A DNA stretch of 64,000 bases from Hyperoodon ampullatus (GCA_949752795.1 OX457058.1:164054223-164118222), one strand, 5' to 3'; shown: positions 23,536 through 35,845, counted from the first letter of the stretch. The notes: generated by a model from the sequence alone, not told the origin. Numbers and translations are program-made.

Positions 23536-25029
23536 AGACAAAGGGAAGCCAAAAATAAAGCTGGTTTCAAAATGCAATATAATTTCAGCTCCCATTCATC
23601 TGGCCAGAATCTTTTTTCCCCCATATTTTCAGACATAGAGCAAAATATTCTCAAGAATTATACTCAGAAATCAATGAGGGTCCAATTGATAATAGATATT
23701 CCCAACAAAACATGCATTTTCTAAGAAAAGTTTGCCATGGAAATTATTTCACAACATGTATAAGGAGGGCCAAGATACGGTATAATTTCCATCATGGTTA
23801 AACCCATATTCTTTTGATCTTCCACGCAGCTTCCCAAACCAAAATTAAGTCTCCAGCTATTTACTGTAAACGACTTCTGAAAACATCCTTTATGGGATTG
23901 CACACAGTGGTAGAGGGGTTCTTCTAAGCCCTTGCAGAGAACATGCAACTACAAAGAGGCCTTGGCAACTAGATAAGAATAAAATCAATACAGAGACCTG
24001 TATAAGCTGTGTGTTCCTCAGAGAAAATTAAAAACCTGTTGGGTTGCTTGTCCTTACTGCCTGCTGGTAAAGCATATTCAATTATTCATTTTATTCACCT
24101 TACTGACCACTTAAAAACTATGTAGTCATTGCTTCAGCAATAATTTCATTTCTAAGTGTTCGGCCTGGTTATTTTTCTGTGTGTGCACACTATTAATTAA
24201 TGATGATGGCAAAGTCCATAAATTTAAGCATTCAGTAGCAGCAGTGCTTGAATCTGTTACCCATGAAAACCAGAGTCTACAGTCACTGATTAGGCACAAA
24301 AGAGATAAGTATTGATTTTACTTGGGGGTTTTAATTTCTTCTCATTGAATCTGAATGAGTGGATTGCATTTGAACACCCCACACAGAGCAGCAAAGTACA
24401 TCAAGATCCACACAGCCGTTTCCCCATGGGTTGGGCTCAGCCTACCAGCTCACGTTTTGGTGGCATTATGTGTGTCATTGATGGAGGATCAATGATAAAC
24501 CATTTTGAGGCCCTAAAAAATGCAGCCAAATCCTCTCTGAGGATTAGTGTCTTATTAAATTGAGACAAGAGTATTAAGGACCCCCTGTGCTCAAAACCTA
24601 AGACCTCAATAAAAACCCTGATATGGTTGCATTTGGTTGTTTCAGCCTCCCAGAGTATCATGAAGCTGGCATTAATAAGACAGCTGAAAGGCTCCAACTG
24701 GTGGGTGGGGATTCCAGGTGCTAGTGTCGCCCTAGGCTTGACTGATGCAACCTGCAACTCAATCAGATGAGGTGGATATTTGATGGACCTCTATGCTCCA
24801 TCTCTTTAATAGAGACGAGAAAACCCAGATCTTGGTCTGAACCAAGATCCAAGTAGATAAACAGGAGGAAAATTCCTACTTCTTTTGAGAAAAACTGAAG
24901 CCCGTAGCTACTGTACATTTGTGGTGTCAGACACAGAGAAAATGTTTTAAACAGTGGAGTGGATAGAAAAAAACGATTGCATTCTGACAGTTGAGGCTTA
25001 AAAAGTCTAGAATTATTCCATTTTATAAA
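23536..25029. other. Unassigned DNA
   Basis: I recognise no element. Frames of 75-106 codons on both strands (for example 24437-24757 minus) have no domain and are compatible with chance. Confidence 0.5.
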
Positions 25030-25250
25030 TATTCTCGTAGTACTTACTATATGCTGATTAGTGTTATAAGTATTTTATAAAAAGAACATGCTTAACCCTC
25101 CTAACAATAATCAGATGTGGGTATTATTATTACCAGCCCTGTATTACAGATGAGGAAACTGAGGCTTAAACACAGCTAAAGTCACACAGCTAGTACGTGG
25201 CCCCTAGCCCTACATCCAGGCCCCTGAGCCTAAAGCTGAGCTGTCTCTCA
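25030..25250 (-). mobile_element. MIR SINE (antisense, well preserved)
   Basis: It shows 'acttactatatgctgatta', 'cttaaccctcctaacaata', 'ttacagatgaggaaactga' and 'gtcacacagctagtacg' in order. This is the best preserved MIR in the window; 'cagatgaggaaactgaggc' matches the consensus as I recall it. Confidence 0.9.
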
Positions 25251-25394
25251 TCCTTCAGGCTGCCTCCCATGGAACAGGGTCCAGCACACCTTTTCACACT
25301 GGAAGACTCGGAAGTAAGGGCACAGTGAGAAAATGCTGGTTCTAGTTGTGATTTTTAAACTAATTATTATGTTGCCTCAGGAAAGTCGTTCACT

Positions 25395-25565
25395 ACTTGG
25401 GGACAATCAGAATCATTTGGAGAGTTGCTTTGGTTTGGTTTATTTTCAAAACAGATTCCAAGACACCACCCCAGAACCAAAGCCTCTGGTAGTTGATTCC
25501 AGAAAATCTGAATTTTTCAAAGCTCCCCAGGGAAATTTGAGGCAGCCAGAGGAGTGTTTAGCGAT
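25395..25565 (+). mobile_element. MER5-like DNA transposon remnant (tentative)
   Basis: The segment 'caatcagaatcatttgga' followed by 'acagattccaagacaccac' resembles the 'catcagaatcacctgga...acagattgctgggccccac' body of MER5A (hAT-Charlie). The rest is too diverged to confirm. Confidence 0.45.
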
Positions 25566-25614
25566 CACTGAGGTTGGGCCACCCCAGAGAGTGGGTGCAT
25601 AACCTGCTCTTACC

Positions 25615-25740
25615 TTCAAATGAGTCTAGAATCTAGTTCTACTATTCTCTCCCAATCACAGCCTCAGTTCCTCAGCTGTAAAAAGAGGGTCTCCTAGCTA
25701 TATAGAACCTCAAGTTTCCCACCTCTAACGTGAAGAGCTT
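25615..25740 (+). mobile_element. MIR SINE fragment (tentative)
   Basis: The run 'cagcctcagttcctcagct' followed by 'gtaaaaagagggtctcc' matches the 'cctcagtttcctcatctgtaaaatgggg' block of MIR in sense orientation. Confidence 0.5.
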
Positions 25741-26184
25741 TTGTAACCTTGTTAACACATTTCCTAGAAGGAGCATAAAGATCGAGTTTAACCCTGGTTC
25801 AGGATTTTGAGGAATGGGATGATAGTGAGGGAAAAGACATACAGGGGAGGTAGTTTTAATGACTCATCCTACCGCTCCCAAATCAGAACTTTCAAAAATA
25901 AGTTAATATATTCACCTGTGTCACTCACACTCACAGACAGGAATAAGCCGTGTCGGGGCTCCATTTTTTCAGCCAGCTCCTTTAACTGATTTGCTCACCA
26001 AGGGAACAAACGTTGACAGAAAATATCAAGGGGTCTATTCTGTCCATACTTCTATCTACAAAATAACTCAAAGAGTTCTTTGAGACAAAACTTTCTAAAG
26101 CAATAAAATGTATGCTTGAGCAGGGTTAGATTTATTAGAAATAAAATTGCCACTGGTACAACTGTGGCAGTGATGGATGCAAAG
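25741..26184. other. Unassigned DNA
   Basis: Nothing recognised here. Confidence 0.5.
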
Positions 26185-26330
26185 GCAGGATTGTGTAGTG
26201 GAAAGAATGAAGTTCGCTAGTCAGAAAAAACTGGAAAAAACTGGCATCTGTCAAGAAAAACCGGCATCTGTAAGCCTTAGTTTTCATGATCTGCAAAATG
26301 AAAATAATACCTGCAGATTGCAAACTGCCT
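26185..26330 (+). mobile_element. MIR SINE (sense) with internal duplications
   Basis: It has 'gattgtgtagtggaaagaat' at the start and 'gccttagttttcatgatctg' with 'caaaatgaaaataatacc' at the end, as in MIR. In the middle it carries a 10-bp perfect tandem duplication (26225-26234 and 26235-26244) and a second near-copy of the next ~15 bases, which most MIRs lack. Confidence 0.7.
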
Positions 26331-26503
26331 TAAAAATAGAAAGGGGTTAACATGTGTCATTCCCTATTTTATTTCAGAAACAAAATCCACTCTTTTCTTA
26401 CCATGATGATCACAGTCTTTCATATTCTTCATTCTTTGGTGGTCACCTTCTCTGTGTCCCATTCCTGCCTGTACTGGAATGGCCCTCCTTCATTTGTTCA
26501 TTT

Positions 26504-26750
26504 AAGAAATATCTTTTAGGGCTTCCCTGGTGGCGCAGTGGTTGAGAGTCCGCCTGCCGATGCAGGGGACACGGGTTCATGCCCCGGTCCAGGAGGATTG
26601 AGGATCCCATATACCGTGGAGTGGCTGGGCCCATGAGCCGTGCCCGCTGAGCCTGTGTGTCCAGAGGCTGCGCTCCGCAACGGGAGAGGCCACAACAGTG
26701 AGAGGCCCGCGTACCGAAAAAAAAAAAAAAAAAAAAGAAATATCTTTTAG
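26504..26750 (+). mobile_element. CHR SINE, short form
   Basis: A complete sense copy between perfect 16-bp target-site duplications (AAGAAATATCTTTTAG at 26504-26519 and 26735-26750). The body starts 'ggcttccctggtggcgcag', with Pol III box A 'tggcgcagtgg' at 26531-26541 and box B 'ggttcatgcc' at 26574-26583. It ends 'ggcccgcgtaccg' plus a long A-tail. It is close to what I know of the family, so young. Minus-strand frames of 63 and 91 codons here are shadows. Confidence 0.96.
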
Positions 26751-28285
26751 CACAAGTAATTGTCCAAGTTCACCAATTAATATTTGTTTGTAATATATTT
26801 TATGTGCTGAAAAAATTATATCAACAAATAAATCATGTGTGATTTTATCCATTGCTTCTTGGAATTCTTCTGATCCCCAATGAAATAAATTGTTTACCTA
26901 TGTGTTTTTCAAGTTGTTGTTTGGTGCCTTTTTTTGTTTTGTTTTTTTGTTTGTTTATTAACACACTGATTCATCTAATACCAATTTTGTTACATCATGG
27001 AATGTCAGGATATTAATTTTTTTTGATATTTGATCCTTCAAATTTAATTACACAATTAATTACACACTTACGTACACATATATCTCAGCCTACTTTAACT
27101 TGGAGAGTCTTGATATTGCTCAGCAGCCCAGAGTTGGATCTGAGAGTATCTCAAGAAGATTATCTTCCAATTTATTCTTTGAATTTGCATAGCTCATAAA
27201 GGTGTATAAATAATTTGCCTCTCTCTGTGACAATGAAATAGTTGTGGGGTGGGGAGGATCTTAAAGAATAGTGTCTGGTTGTTATCGGCAGAGGTATGAA
27301 TGGAGGTAATGTTTCCAAAGGAAGAGACAACATGGAAGACAAAGTGAGAAATGATGGAGTATTGCCCTCCAAGACCTTACCCTTAATGTGATGGAGAAAG
27401 CAGAGAAGGGAAGCATTCAGGAAGGGGTACAATGAGCAGGCCTGTCTGATAAGTAGGGTCTGCATTAAATGTCAGCAGTGACCAGTGCTCTGGAATTTGT
27501 ACAGAGTAGATTAAAGAAATCCATACAAGATGTTATATTAAAATGTAGGTAAATGTGTGCTTTAACTAGAGGTTGAGCTGTGTCATTCAAAGAGACAATA
27601 AAAATTTTTTTTTTACTGAAAACATTAATATAAGTTTGACTCTTCTGATTAAATTGTGCTTGAAATACATGGTTTGCATTTTAGAGCAATCTTTATTTCT
27701 GTTAGACATTTATGTTGCATTCTTATTAACCTGCACTATCTTTTAGTAGGAATTTTCAGTTGTTTCATTTAAAATAATTAGGACTTTGTGCTATGAACAC
27801 TAATAGTACATTTGAAATAATAGTGGATACATTTTTTACTTTCTCTTTCTTTGCAAATAGGTAAAAAATTATGTTCTGGGATTCCAGTTGGTTTGACTTC
27901 AGTAAAATAAAATGTATTGTTGCAGTATGGACTAAAGTACACGTATTTTTGTACCTGTTGTTAACTTTTTCCTCAGCACTGTGGGAGAATGCAGAAGTAG
28001 TAAGATAAACTTACGAAGATCAACAAGCATACAGTTTAACAGAAGGGAAGTGACGAAGGCAAAGCAACTAAGATGGTCAAGGATGAATTTGAATATGTAT
28101 CTAGGATTATTTTATATAAACTGTGTGGTATAGAATGAAAGGTCCATGGATATTTAGAATTGAGGTCTACAGTCCAACATTTCCAGAACAGTGTACAATA
28201 TGAAACTCACCCAGCTAGTGCTAGGCTCAAATATGACAACACCCACTAAGCACTTTATACACTGTGAGGCATAATTCACTTGTAA
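26751..28285. other. Unassigned AT-rich DNA
   Basis: It contains T-rich runs such as (TTTG)n around 26927-26955. I recognise no gene or repeat family. A 97-codon minus-strand frame at 27172-27465 has no domain. Confidence 0.55.
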
Positions 28286-28289
28286 CATA

Positions 28290-28610
28290 GAAAAGAGCTT
28301 CTCATCTGCTAGGACACAAGGAATTAGAAGACTTTCATTTGAAACCTATCTCTGCCTCTTCTCCATTGCATGTCCTTATATAACTGATATTTTTCTGAAA
28401 ATCTGTTTCCTTTTTGAAAAATTGGCATGTTACTACTCCTAATTAAAACTCATTGAAAAATCAATTTAGTTCACATTCTTTTTTCAGTTAAAAAAAAAAA
28501 ACCTCTCTATAGATATTAATGTAATCATCAACCTCATGAGGATATTGGAAGGATTCATGTGATAAATGGGATAAAATACACAAAAGTACTTTATAAATTG
28601 GAAAGTACTC
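28290..28610 (+). mobile_element. MIR SINE (sense), with AT-rich insertion
   Basis: The sense MIR blocks are present in order, from 'gaaacctatctctgcctctt' through 'aaaatctgtttcctttttga' to 'aacctcatgaggatattgg' and 'aaaagtactttataaattgg'. The core is stretched by about 60 AT-rich bases with an A-run at 28488-28501. Confidence 0.7.
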
Positions 28611-30679
28611 TTTCTTTTTTTTGTTAACTGGAAATTGATTTTTTTTTCGCCAAAATGCTACTTAGGAAAACTTCCTTTTTGAGTTTTCTTAACTGGCCTT
28701 TATTAATTGAGTAAGCAGTTGCTTAAAGGCTAGGAAATTAGAAGATGCAATAATTGAACAATCAATCATGAGCTTCATAGTAATGGTTGTTTTAGGAAGT
28801 AACAAAATTCATCCCAGTATTCCCTTATTAAGAGTATATCTCAAATTAGATCGGAAGCACCAAGGAGAATTAGAAGACGAAAATAATATAGGCTCAGAAT
28901 GGGCACCTTTATATTCACTCATCTCTCTCAGAACCAAGCAGTGTGAGTGCAAATCCATTCAAGACCCAGAGGATGCGTTTGATTTCAATCTTCTCTCCCC
29001 TGCCACTCTAAATGAGAAATCGAAATAGACGCCGATGCAATTTTTTAAATTCTGGAAATAGTAGCATTTGAGCAGCAAGTTTCTTGTCATTTTCCTGTTA
29101 ATGCCAATTTCTGAAGTAAACCAACCTATAATATTTTTGACAAGTCAATGGCTAGAGTAATAGAGAAATTTCAATATATCAGTTTTCATTTCATATTTAC
29201 AAGGAAAAAGACCTGAATGTCATTCCAGCAATTCAAATTTTCTAACAAAACCCAGTGACACATAAAACTCTCATTTAACAGGTCTCCTTTCTCAGGGGGA
29301 AAATACATTTTAATGTTTTAATTCTATTTATTTATAATTATAATTTAATGTCCTAAGGAATTCTGTTCAATGAACTTTTAGAATTTTTTCTCCATAGTCT
29401 ATATAACTAGTTTTCAGTTGCAGACTGTGCAATATTATTCAGGTGTTAAGACAAACACTTAATTGTAGAAACTTATGGAATTGAGGGAGAGGTGGTATAT
29501 GTAGTTTTCAATTTTATATATATTCTTCTCAGCTAAGTGAGAGAAACCTTGGTAGAGGAAATTAACCAACAGTCCGAGACAAACTCTTTTTCAGGTCCTG
29601 AGATTAATACAAACTAGTGCTTGCAAACTTGGCTGCCTTTCCTGAAAGTAAAATAAAAGTTATCACAAGACCCAGAAGTCAAACTAGGTAAATGGAAAAG
29701 AGTTTTCATAGTAATTAAATGCAAATTATACTTTTGGTCTCTAGACGTGATGTACACCAAGAACCAACATAGTGCTGTAGGTCAGTTATACTTCAAGTAG
29801 AAAAAAATGTCCCAAGTTCCCACATGTTACTTAATCATGAAGGAGGTTCTGCTTACTTTCTTAAACTAGGTAATTATGTTTACCAACATAGCCTTCAAAG
29901 TTAATTGAAAAATTTAAGGTCATGAAAATCTATCTTTTTAAAGAACAGTTTATTATTTCTATAGAATAATGCTTAGTTTTTCAAGTAAGCTAACAAAGGT
30001 GTAAAATATGACAATATAGAAGGGTAAACAGATTTTTTATGACCTTAAATGAATAAAGAATAGTCAAGTTATTGGAATATAAAAGAAGTAACATATGTTC
30101 AGCATATTGCTATTTGTGAAATTACATACCACTTAGCACCAACTGTCAATGACTATTTTTTATAATCAGTGTTTCCAAAATGCAAAATTAAAATACGAAG
30201 TTTCTGTCTTCTCCCTTGACTTTTCTTTTGCAGGGCTTTTAGTGGGAGAATTATGGCAGTATTTTGTTTCCACTCTGTCTTTTAAATGGTTATGGTTTTT
30301 ATAACAATAACAAAAATCTGAAGTATCAACACCACCTCTTCAAGAGCTGACAAGCTCTGTTTTGGAGTTTTCATGACCCCACCTGGAACAGACAATAGCT
30401 GAAACATTAGGTAGGAATATGAGTTATTTATGTATTTTCATGCTATTTGTTTTAAAGGCAGAGCTTCTGAGATTAGATAGGAATTGTCTCTTATTCTGTA
30501 TTGGTCATTTTTGAACCAGGGTTGAGGGAATGTTTGAAGCTTAGGGATTTTCTCATCTTAGTGTAATGCAGGTCTGACACCAAGGATGGAACTGCAGATG
30601 GCCTAGTAGATGAAAGAGACAACTCCTAATTACCAGTTGTATGCTTTCCTTTCACAGAGAAGCTGATTTTCATGGATAG
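28611..30679. other. Unassigned AT-rich DNA
   Basis: About 2 kb without a recognisable repeat, exon or RNA. This is the longest repeat-free block in the window. An 86-codon frame at 28768-29028 has no domain. A block this free of repeats could hold conserved non-coding sequence, which cannot be judged from one genome. Confidence 0.5.
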
Positions 30680-30865
30680 TGGAAGTCAAGACCATGGGCT
30701 CTTAGAGAAAAATCTGGAGAGAGACCTGATCTTTGCTACTTCACAGTGATGTGATCCTGGCAAAAGAGTGAACTTTTCAGTTTGCTTTTTAGTTACATGA
30801 GAATATTGAAGTCACATAAGGTGGTTGTGAGGGGATTAAATTAGGAAATATGTAAAATGGGCAGC
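30680..30865 (+). mobile_element. MIR SINE (sense)
   Basis: It shows 'ctttgctacttcacagtgat', 'gtgatcctggcaaaagagtg', 'cttttcagtttgctttttag' and 'aaggtggttgtgaggggatt', the MIR order through to the tail. Confidence 0.75.
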
Positions 30866-31720
30866 AAAAATAGTTGATGATGATTATTGTTAACATTACC
30901 CCCCTTCATATGGTCCCTTCCCATTGGTAAATATGCTTCAGCTGCTAGTCTTAAATTTTAGATAGCTGCTATTGTGTTTGTCCTATTCTGGCAGTACCAA
31001 AGTCTTGCCCATGTTTGATATCTTTTGATATCTATTTATGTCTTGTTTGTCTCAGATGTAACTGTAAGAACTCTCTCAGAACTGCTACCTCCCTCTTTGT
31101 TCCTTTTTTCACTTTGAGGGAAGGACTTCAATGTGCTCTTTCTGAGACAGACAGATGACAAAAAAAAACAAAAAAAAGCAAAAACTTTTTCAGATTTCCA
31201 GGATGACTGTAACTGCAAACAGCCTTCACCAAAATGTTCCAAGCAGAAATGAACTCTCAGGTTAAGACCTCAAAGTTCAATGTGAGGCCATTCTGTTGTG
31301 CAGTTTAGAGTAAAGCTTTTAAGAGGTTTTATATAATTAAGTTTTACCAAATTTTAAAGATCTGGGAAAAATTATAGTTAATGGCTTTAGCTTAAACTGA
31401 GCCTTCCTTTCTGAAAATATTCCTCTCCCTCCCTTTTTGGGAGTTAAATCACTGAAGTTTGGGGCTGTTTATCATAGCAAGTAGAGTTATCTACCCTAAC
31501 TAGTACAATTTCGAGTTAAGACTAGTAGAAATCATATTCAAATACTGGTCCAAATGACTCCAGTGAAATGTTTTGTCTACTAGTCAACTCAAGGCTGAAT
31601 TTATGAAAATCAAATACCTGGTTTACTGGACTCCTAGAAACTTTGTATTTAATGCTGGCAACATAAGTAAATAGTAAGGCGGGCTGTATTAAAGTTAAGG
31701 AAATAATTGTTAGAATAGAC
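30866..31720. other. Unassigned DNA
   Basis: No element recognised. A-rich interruptions lie at 31159-31182. Minus-strand frames of 68 and 75 codons have no domain. Confidence 0.5.
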
Positions 31721-31724
31721 AAAC

Positions 31725-32050
31725 CCCCCCAATCCCAGTCAGTTAACACAATAGTTTATTTCTGCTGTGATAGGAAAATATGAGTCCTTGAAGTCGGTGA
31801 GGGTAGGGGTGTGTGGGCTTACTCCATGAACTTGTGGAGTTGTTCAGGAACCCAGGCTGAAGGAGAATCTGTCATCTTAAACACATCCTGATGTCTGCAA
31901 ACCATCAGCTAAGTCCTTCTTACTCTCTTATCCTAGAAGTGATGCACATCACTTTCACTTGAATTCTACTGGCATGAATCACTTATATGGTCTCACCTTA
32001 ACTGAATAGAGAGCTGGGAATATAATGCCTGTCTTACAACTCTACCCTGT
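31725..32050 (-). mobile_element. Old LTR-type repeat, copy A (antisense, MaLR-like)
   Basis: It starts near 'cagttaacacaatagttta' and ends 'tatatggtctcacctta'. 'agaagtgatgcacatcact' and the end block have direct counterparts in the segment at 34455-34765. The structure recalls antisense MaLR-class LTRs, whose 3' ends read 'cttaaaacaacaaatttatt' in antisense. The family name is inference. Confidence 0.5.
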
Positions 32051-32775
32051 GTAAGGGAGCACACATCTTTATTAGAGAGTTAGTTTTTCTCTGCCACAGG
32101 CTAGCTATGTGTTTGGAATGTAAAGAAGAAAATAAGTTTCAAGTGATCTTGCAACTAGCCTGCTCTCATTCTATTGCGAGTTAAGAGAGGGAGGAGAAGG
32201 TGGCCAGAATCTACCATGTGGGCTCACAGGAGTTGGCTAGGCATCAGCAAGTGTTTTCTTTTCTGCTAAGTGTTGTGGGATTTGCTGTTTGCCATCTCCC
32301 AGCTACATCGCAGACTGGTTAACTGCTGGATTTATTCCAGAGCGTCTAGTGGGTTTGATGAAACTCACAATAAGGGACTAGGAACAAAGATTGGAACAAG
32401 TCCTATTACCAGAAGTTTACTGAGTAATGGACTGGCCATGAACAGAAACTGCAGGATGGCTACAAACAAACACTATCACTTCCAAAAAACTGTTTTCCAG
32501 GAACTATAAGAGAAAGTTGTGAATTTCATACCCTTATGAACAACTCGCAATCATGCAGTATTGATTAAAATTATCCCTTAGTTGTTCTCCTTAGAAAATG
32601 CTAGGAAAATGCTAGAACTGGCCATTAAGTCTCTCTATGCTTTGCTTCCCTTTCTAGGTGGTGTCATGTTATTTTTTCATGTTTTAAATTGTTAATTATT
32701 TTCACTGATAGAGCAGCCTAAAACATAACCTTCTGGAGGGAAAATAGCTAGAGTTATGTAAACCCATGCATTTAT
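32051..32775. other. Unassigned DNA
   Basis: No element recognised. It contains a perfect 11-bp tandem duplication GAAAATGCTAG at 32594-32604 and 32605-32615. A 79-codon frame at 32270-32509 has no domain. Confidence 0.5.
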
Positions 32776-32777
32776 GA

Positions 32778-32851
32778 ATTCATTCATTCATTCATCACAT
32801 GTTTGTTGAGTATCTACTACATGCCAGGTACTGCATTAATATTGGGAATAT
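32778..32851 (-). mobile_element. L2 3' end (antisense)
   Basis: An 'attcattcattcattcat' run is followed by 'tttgttgagtatctactac' and 'atgccaggtactgcatta', the antisense of the L2 3' terminus. The next SINE is inserted at its edge. Confidence 0.65.
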
Positions 32852-33164
32852 AAAGATAATAACAAGGCTTCCCTGGTGGTGCAGTGGTTGAGAATCTGCC
32901 TGCTAATGCAGGGGACATGGGTTCGAGCCCTGATCTGGGAGGATCCCACATGCCACGGAGCGACTGGGCCCGTGGGCCACAACTACTGAGCCTGCACGTC
33001 TGGAGCCTGTGCTCCGCAACAAGAGAGGCCATGATAGTGAGAGGCCCACGCACCGCAATGAAGAGTGGCCCCCGCTCGCCTCAACTAGAGAAAGCCCTCG
33101 CACAGAAACGAAGACCCAACACAGCAAAAATAAATTAATTAATTTTTAAAAAAGATAATAACAA
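32852..33164 (+). mobile_element. CHR SINE, long form
   Basis: A sense copy between 14-bp target-site duplications (AAAGATAATAACAA at 32852-32865 and 33151-33164). Unlike the short copies, it continues past 'aggcccacgcaccgcaatga' into an extra ~85 bases ('gtggcccccgctcgcctc', 'gcacagaaacgaagaccc') before an AT-rich tail. This longer form is the older CHR type. Three frames of 74-84 codons are SINE shadows. Confidence 0.93.
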
Positions 33165-33177
33165 TCAAGCAATTCTA

Positions 33178-33385
33178 CCATCAGCTATGTCTAACGCTTA
33201 TGGAGGACATACTATTTGCCAGGCACTATGCTAAAAATGTTATAAGCATTAAGCATTTGATCCTTACCATTATTATGAATCCTTTGCATAACTTAAAAAT
33301 CCGAGGCTAAGAGACAGATAATGGTCAGAAGAGCAGGACTTGAAATCGCACTTGCTTGATTCTGAGTATCAGTCTTAACCAATAT
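33178..33385 (-). mobile_element. MIR SINE (antisense)
   Basis: It shows 'gacatactatttgccaggc', 'actatgctaaaaatg', 'catttgatccttaccatta' and 'cataacttaaaaatccgagg' in antisense MIR order. It sits a few bases after the CHR SINE. Confidence 0.7.
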
Positions 33386-33599
33386 TCAGTAAAACCCTAC
33401 TGATGAAAGAAAGCTCAGGGGGCTATATGGCTTTTATCCAACACTATCTTATAGTATAGAAGGAAAGGTGGATGAATGAGATAATTAAAATAAATATTAA
33501 ATGTGCTCAAATATTACTCCTCATGATTATCCACAAAAATTTACATTTGGAATTTAATCTAAAACATAACCAAGAAATTGTGCTGTGTTGTTCATATAG

Positions 33600-33700
33600 G
33601 TGCCTAGCTCCCCAAGTAAGCCCACATATCTTTAACAACATCTTGTTCACTGATTGGCACATAGTAGGTACTCAATAGATGGTGAATAATTGAATGAAAA
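33600..33700 (+). mobile_element. L2 3' end (sense)
   Basis: It carries 'catcttgttcactgattggc', 'acatagtaggtactcaatag' and 'gaataattgaatgaaaag', the L2 3' terminus. Confidence 0.65.
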
Positions 33701-34454
33701 GAGGACTGTTGGGAAAACAAAGAAGAAAGTTATTAATTCTACTTGGGGGAAATCAGAGAAAGCTTCATAGTGACATTTGGACATATTTTTCATGGATGGG
33801 TATTTTGTGAAGCAAACTATATTTGTATTGTGGGAGGCTGGTGGATGTTACTTAACATTTCAAGGAGAAGACCAACAGCTCATGGAAAGCATGGAACCAT
33901 GACAATGCACTGCATGCTTAGGGGACACTAAGTATGCCCATGTGGCTAGCTATTAGTAGGAGTATCAGGATATGATTCACAAATTATGTTAAATGCTGAT
34001 GAGAATGAAGTGGTAATGGGAGAAACTGGACAGAGGACAAAGATGGAAGAATTGTTCTTAAGGAGGCTAGAAGGGTTGGGATTTAGCGCACAAATAGAGG
34101 TTAGTTTACCAGTTAATGCTAATGGAAAAAGAAAAGGTAAAATATGTACATAGAGGCTAGAGACAAAGGTGACGATGGAGGTTTGTGTGCATTGTTCTTA
34201 ATTTCTTCAAATTTTCTTAGTTAAGTGGAATTAACAACTTCAGAGGGAGTCAAAGTATCTAAAGCATTAGAGTGAGATAATTGATCTAACAGAAGTTGTG
34301 ATTGATAACTCCTTGTCTTGTATTCTTCCTTTCACGTATTCCTTTTATATTCATTTCCAGGTTTCAGTGTCCTTTCAGTGTGAGCTGGTTTTGCAAGCTG
34401 ATTTCGGGTAATGACTAGCCATCAGGTCTGTCTAGTAAAACTTGCTGGATCAAT
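33701..34454. other. Unassigned DNA
   Basis: I recognise no gene or repeat in this stretch. A 62-codon frame at 33743-33931 has no domain. Confidence 0.5.
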
Positions 34455-34765
34455 AGGCTATACAGTGGAATAAAAGCCTCAGCAGCTTAAAACCACAGTT
34501 TACTTCTCATTCGTGTCATGGGTCCATCATGTGTTGTCAGTGAATCTCTGCTTCTCCTGGTTCATGATACACCCAGGCAGACAGAAACGTCACCTCATCA
34601 CATGCTTTCATACATGTGGAGGAAAAAAAAAGAACATGTCACGTGAATCAGGCACTGACTATGAAAGCTTCCCCATAGATGTGACACATGTCACTTTCCG
34701 TCATTTTATTTGCTGTAGTAAGTCATATGGCCCCACCTGAGTTCTACAGTCTAGGTAAGTGTAAT
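34455..34765 (-). mobile_element. Old LTR-type repeat, copy B (antisense, MaLR-like)
   Basis: 'ctcagcagcttaaaaccac', 'agtttacttctcattcgtg', 'gatgtgacacatgtcactt' and 'agtcatatggccccacct' correspond in order to the same blocks in the copy at 31725-32050. An A-run splits it near 34622. Confidence 0.5.
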
Positions 34766-35845
34766 TTTCCCACTTGCAGAGAAAGTCATACATTGGACAA
34801 ATAATAACACAGCCTGTCACGATTGGTAACCTCAAGGATTTAGAGGAATGTGGAAACCCTATGTCCCCTCCTCCAAAACCTGGCTACTGGGTGGTTTATT
34901 ACAATAAAAGCAAGTTTCCAACCAAATTCTGCCAAATAACATTTATGGGCAAACAGGCCCCCAAACTGTCAAAAAAGACTTTTCTTGATAGGTTTGGGAA
35001 ATTCCCATTCTCTGGCTTTAGACATTCTCACAAGCGAGCTCCTAGAATGAAAATTTCACTCCAGGACAGAGGCTGTGATGGGTCCACTAGAGAAACAGTC
35101 GCTGCTATTGTTGCATCAGGCTATTAAGGGAGACCATTGGAACCATGGAGCTCTAGAACACAGGTGCTGCTGTAAAGGTGTGTGGCCACTGGGCTACCTA
35201 AATACTTACACTTCATTTTCATACAAGGATGGTGAACTACATTTAATTGTCCTAATCGAAGCCATGTCTTTCACATCACTTATACTTTAGGAATAAAAGC
35301 TATTTTTAAGAATCCATTATGCTAAATATAGGTCTTCTTCTGTCGATTTCTGTAACAATATGTGTGACCCCACTGGATGAAGATTCACGATTAGGGTCCT
35401 TCAAATGCTACCTGACCACCTCCAAGGAGGAGAAACAAGTTAACTGAAACATCCACATATATTCCACTCTTTATATTGAAGTATAAAGGACAAAACAGAA
35501 AATATAGTGTTTCACCTTTAAATATTTATACATACTTTAGTTACGAAAATATCTTCTTGTAGAGACAAAATAACATTATCCTAACTAACATAATTAATGA
35601 TTCCCCAATATATTTCAATACCAAATCTATATTCACATTCTTCTGTCCCAGTAATGTCTTTGTCCCTATTCTGTGCAAATCAAGATACAAATCAAAACTC
35701 TGTTGCATCTCATGTTTCTTCCAGTGTTCAACAGTCCCTTTGGTGATGATACCTGTCTTGAGGAAGAATGCATGATAATTGTTTTGTAGAATGCTCCACC
35801 TTTCAAACTTACCTAAATGCTTTTTCATGGTGTTATTTGGTTTAT
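34766..35845. other. Unassigned DNA
   Basis: A 117-codon frame at 34774-35127 (basic, proline and lysine rich, no known domain) and a 95-codon minus-strand frame at 35541-35828 are the only structure I see. Neither resembles a protein I know. Confidence 0.5.

Noticed and set aside
26520..26600. Possible tRNA gene (Pol III boxes A and B)
   Set aside because: The boxes belong to the tRNA-derived head of a CHR SINE. The flanking target-site duplications and A-tail show a retroposon.
34774..35127. 117-codon basic frame
   Set aside because: No known domain. The similarity of its composition to a ribosomal protein is superficial and no ribosomal motif is found.
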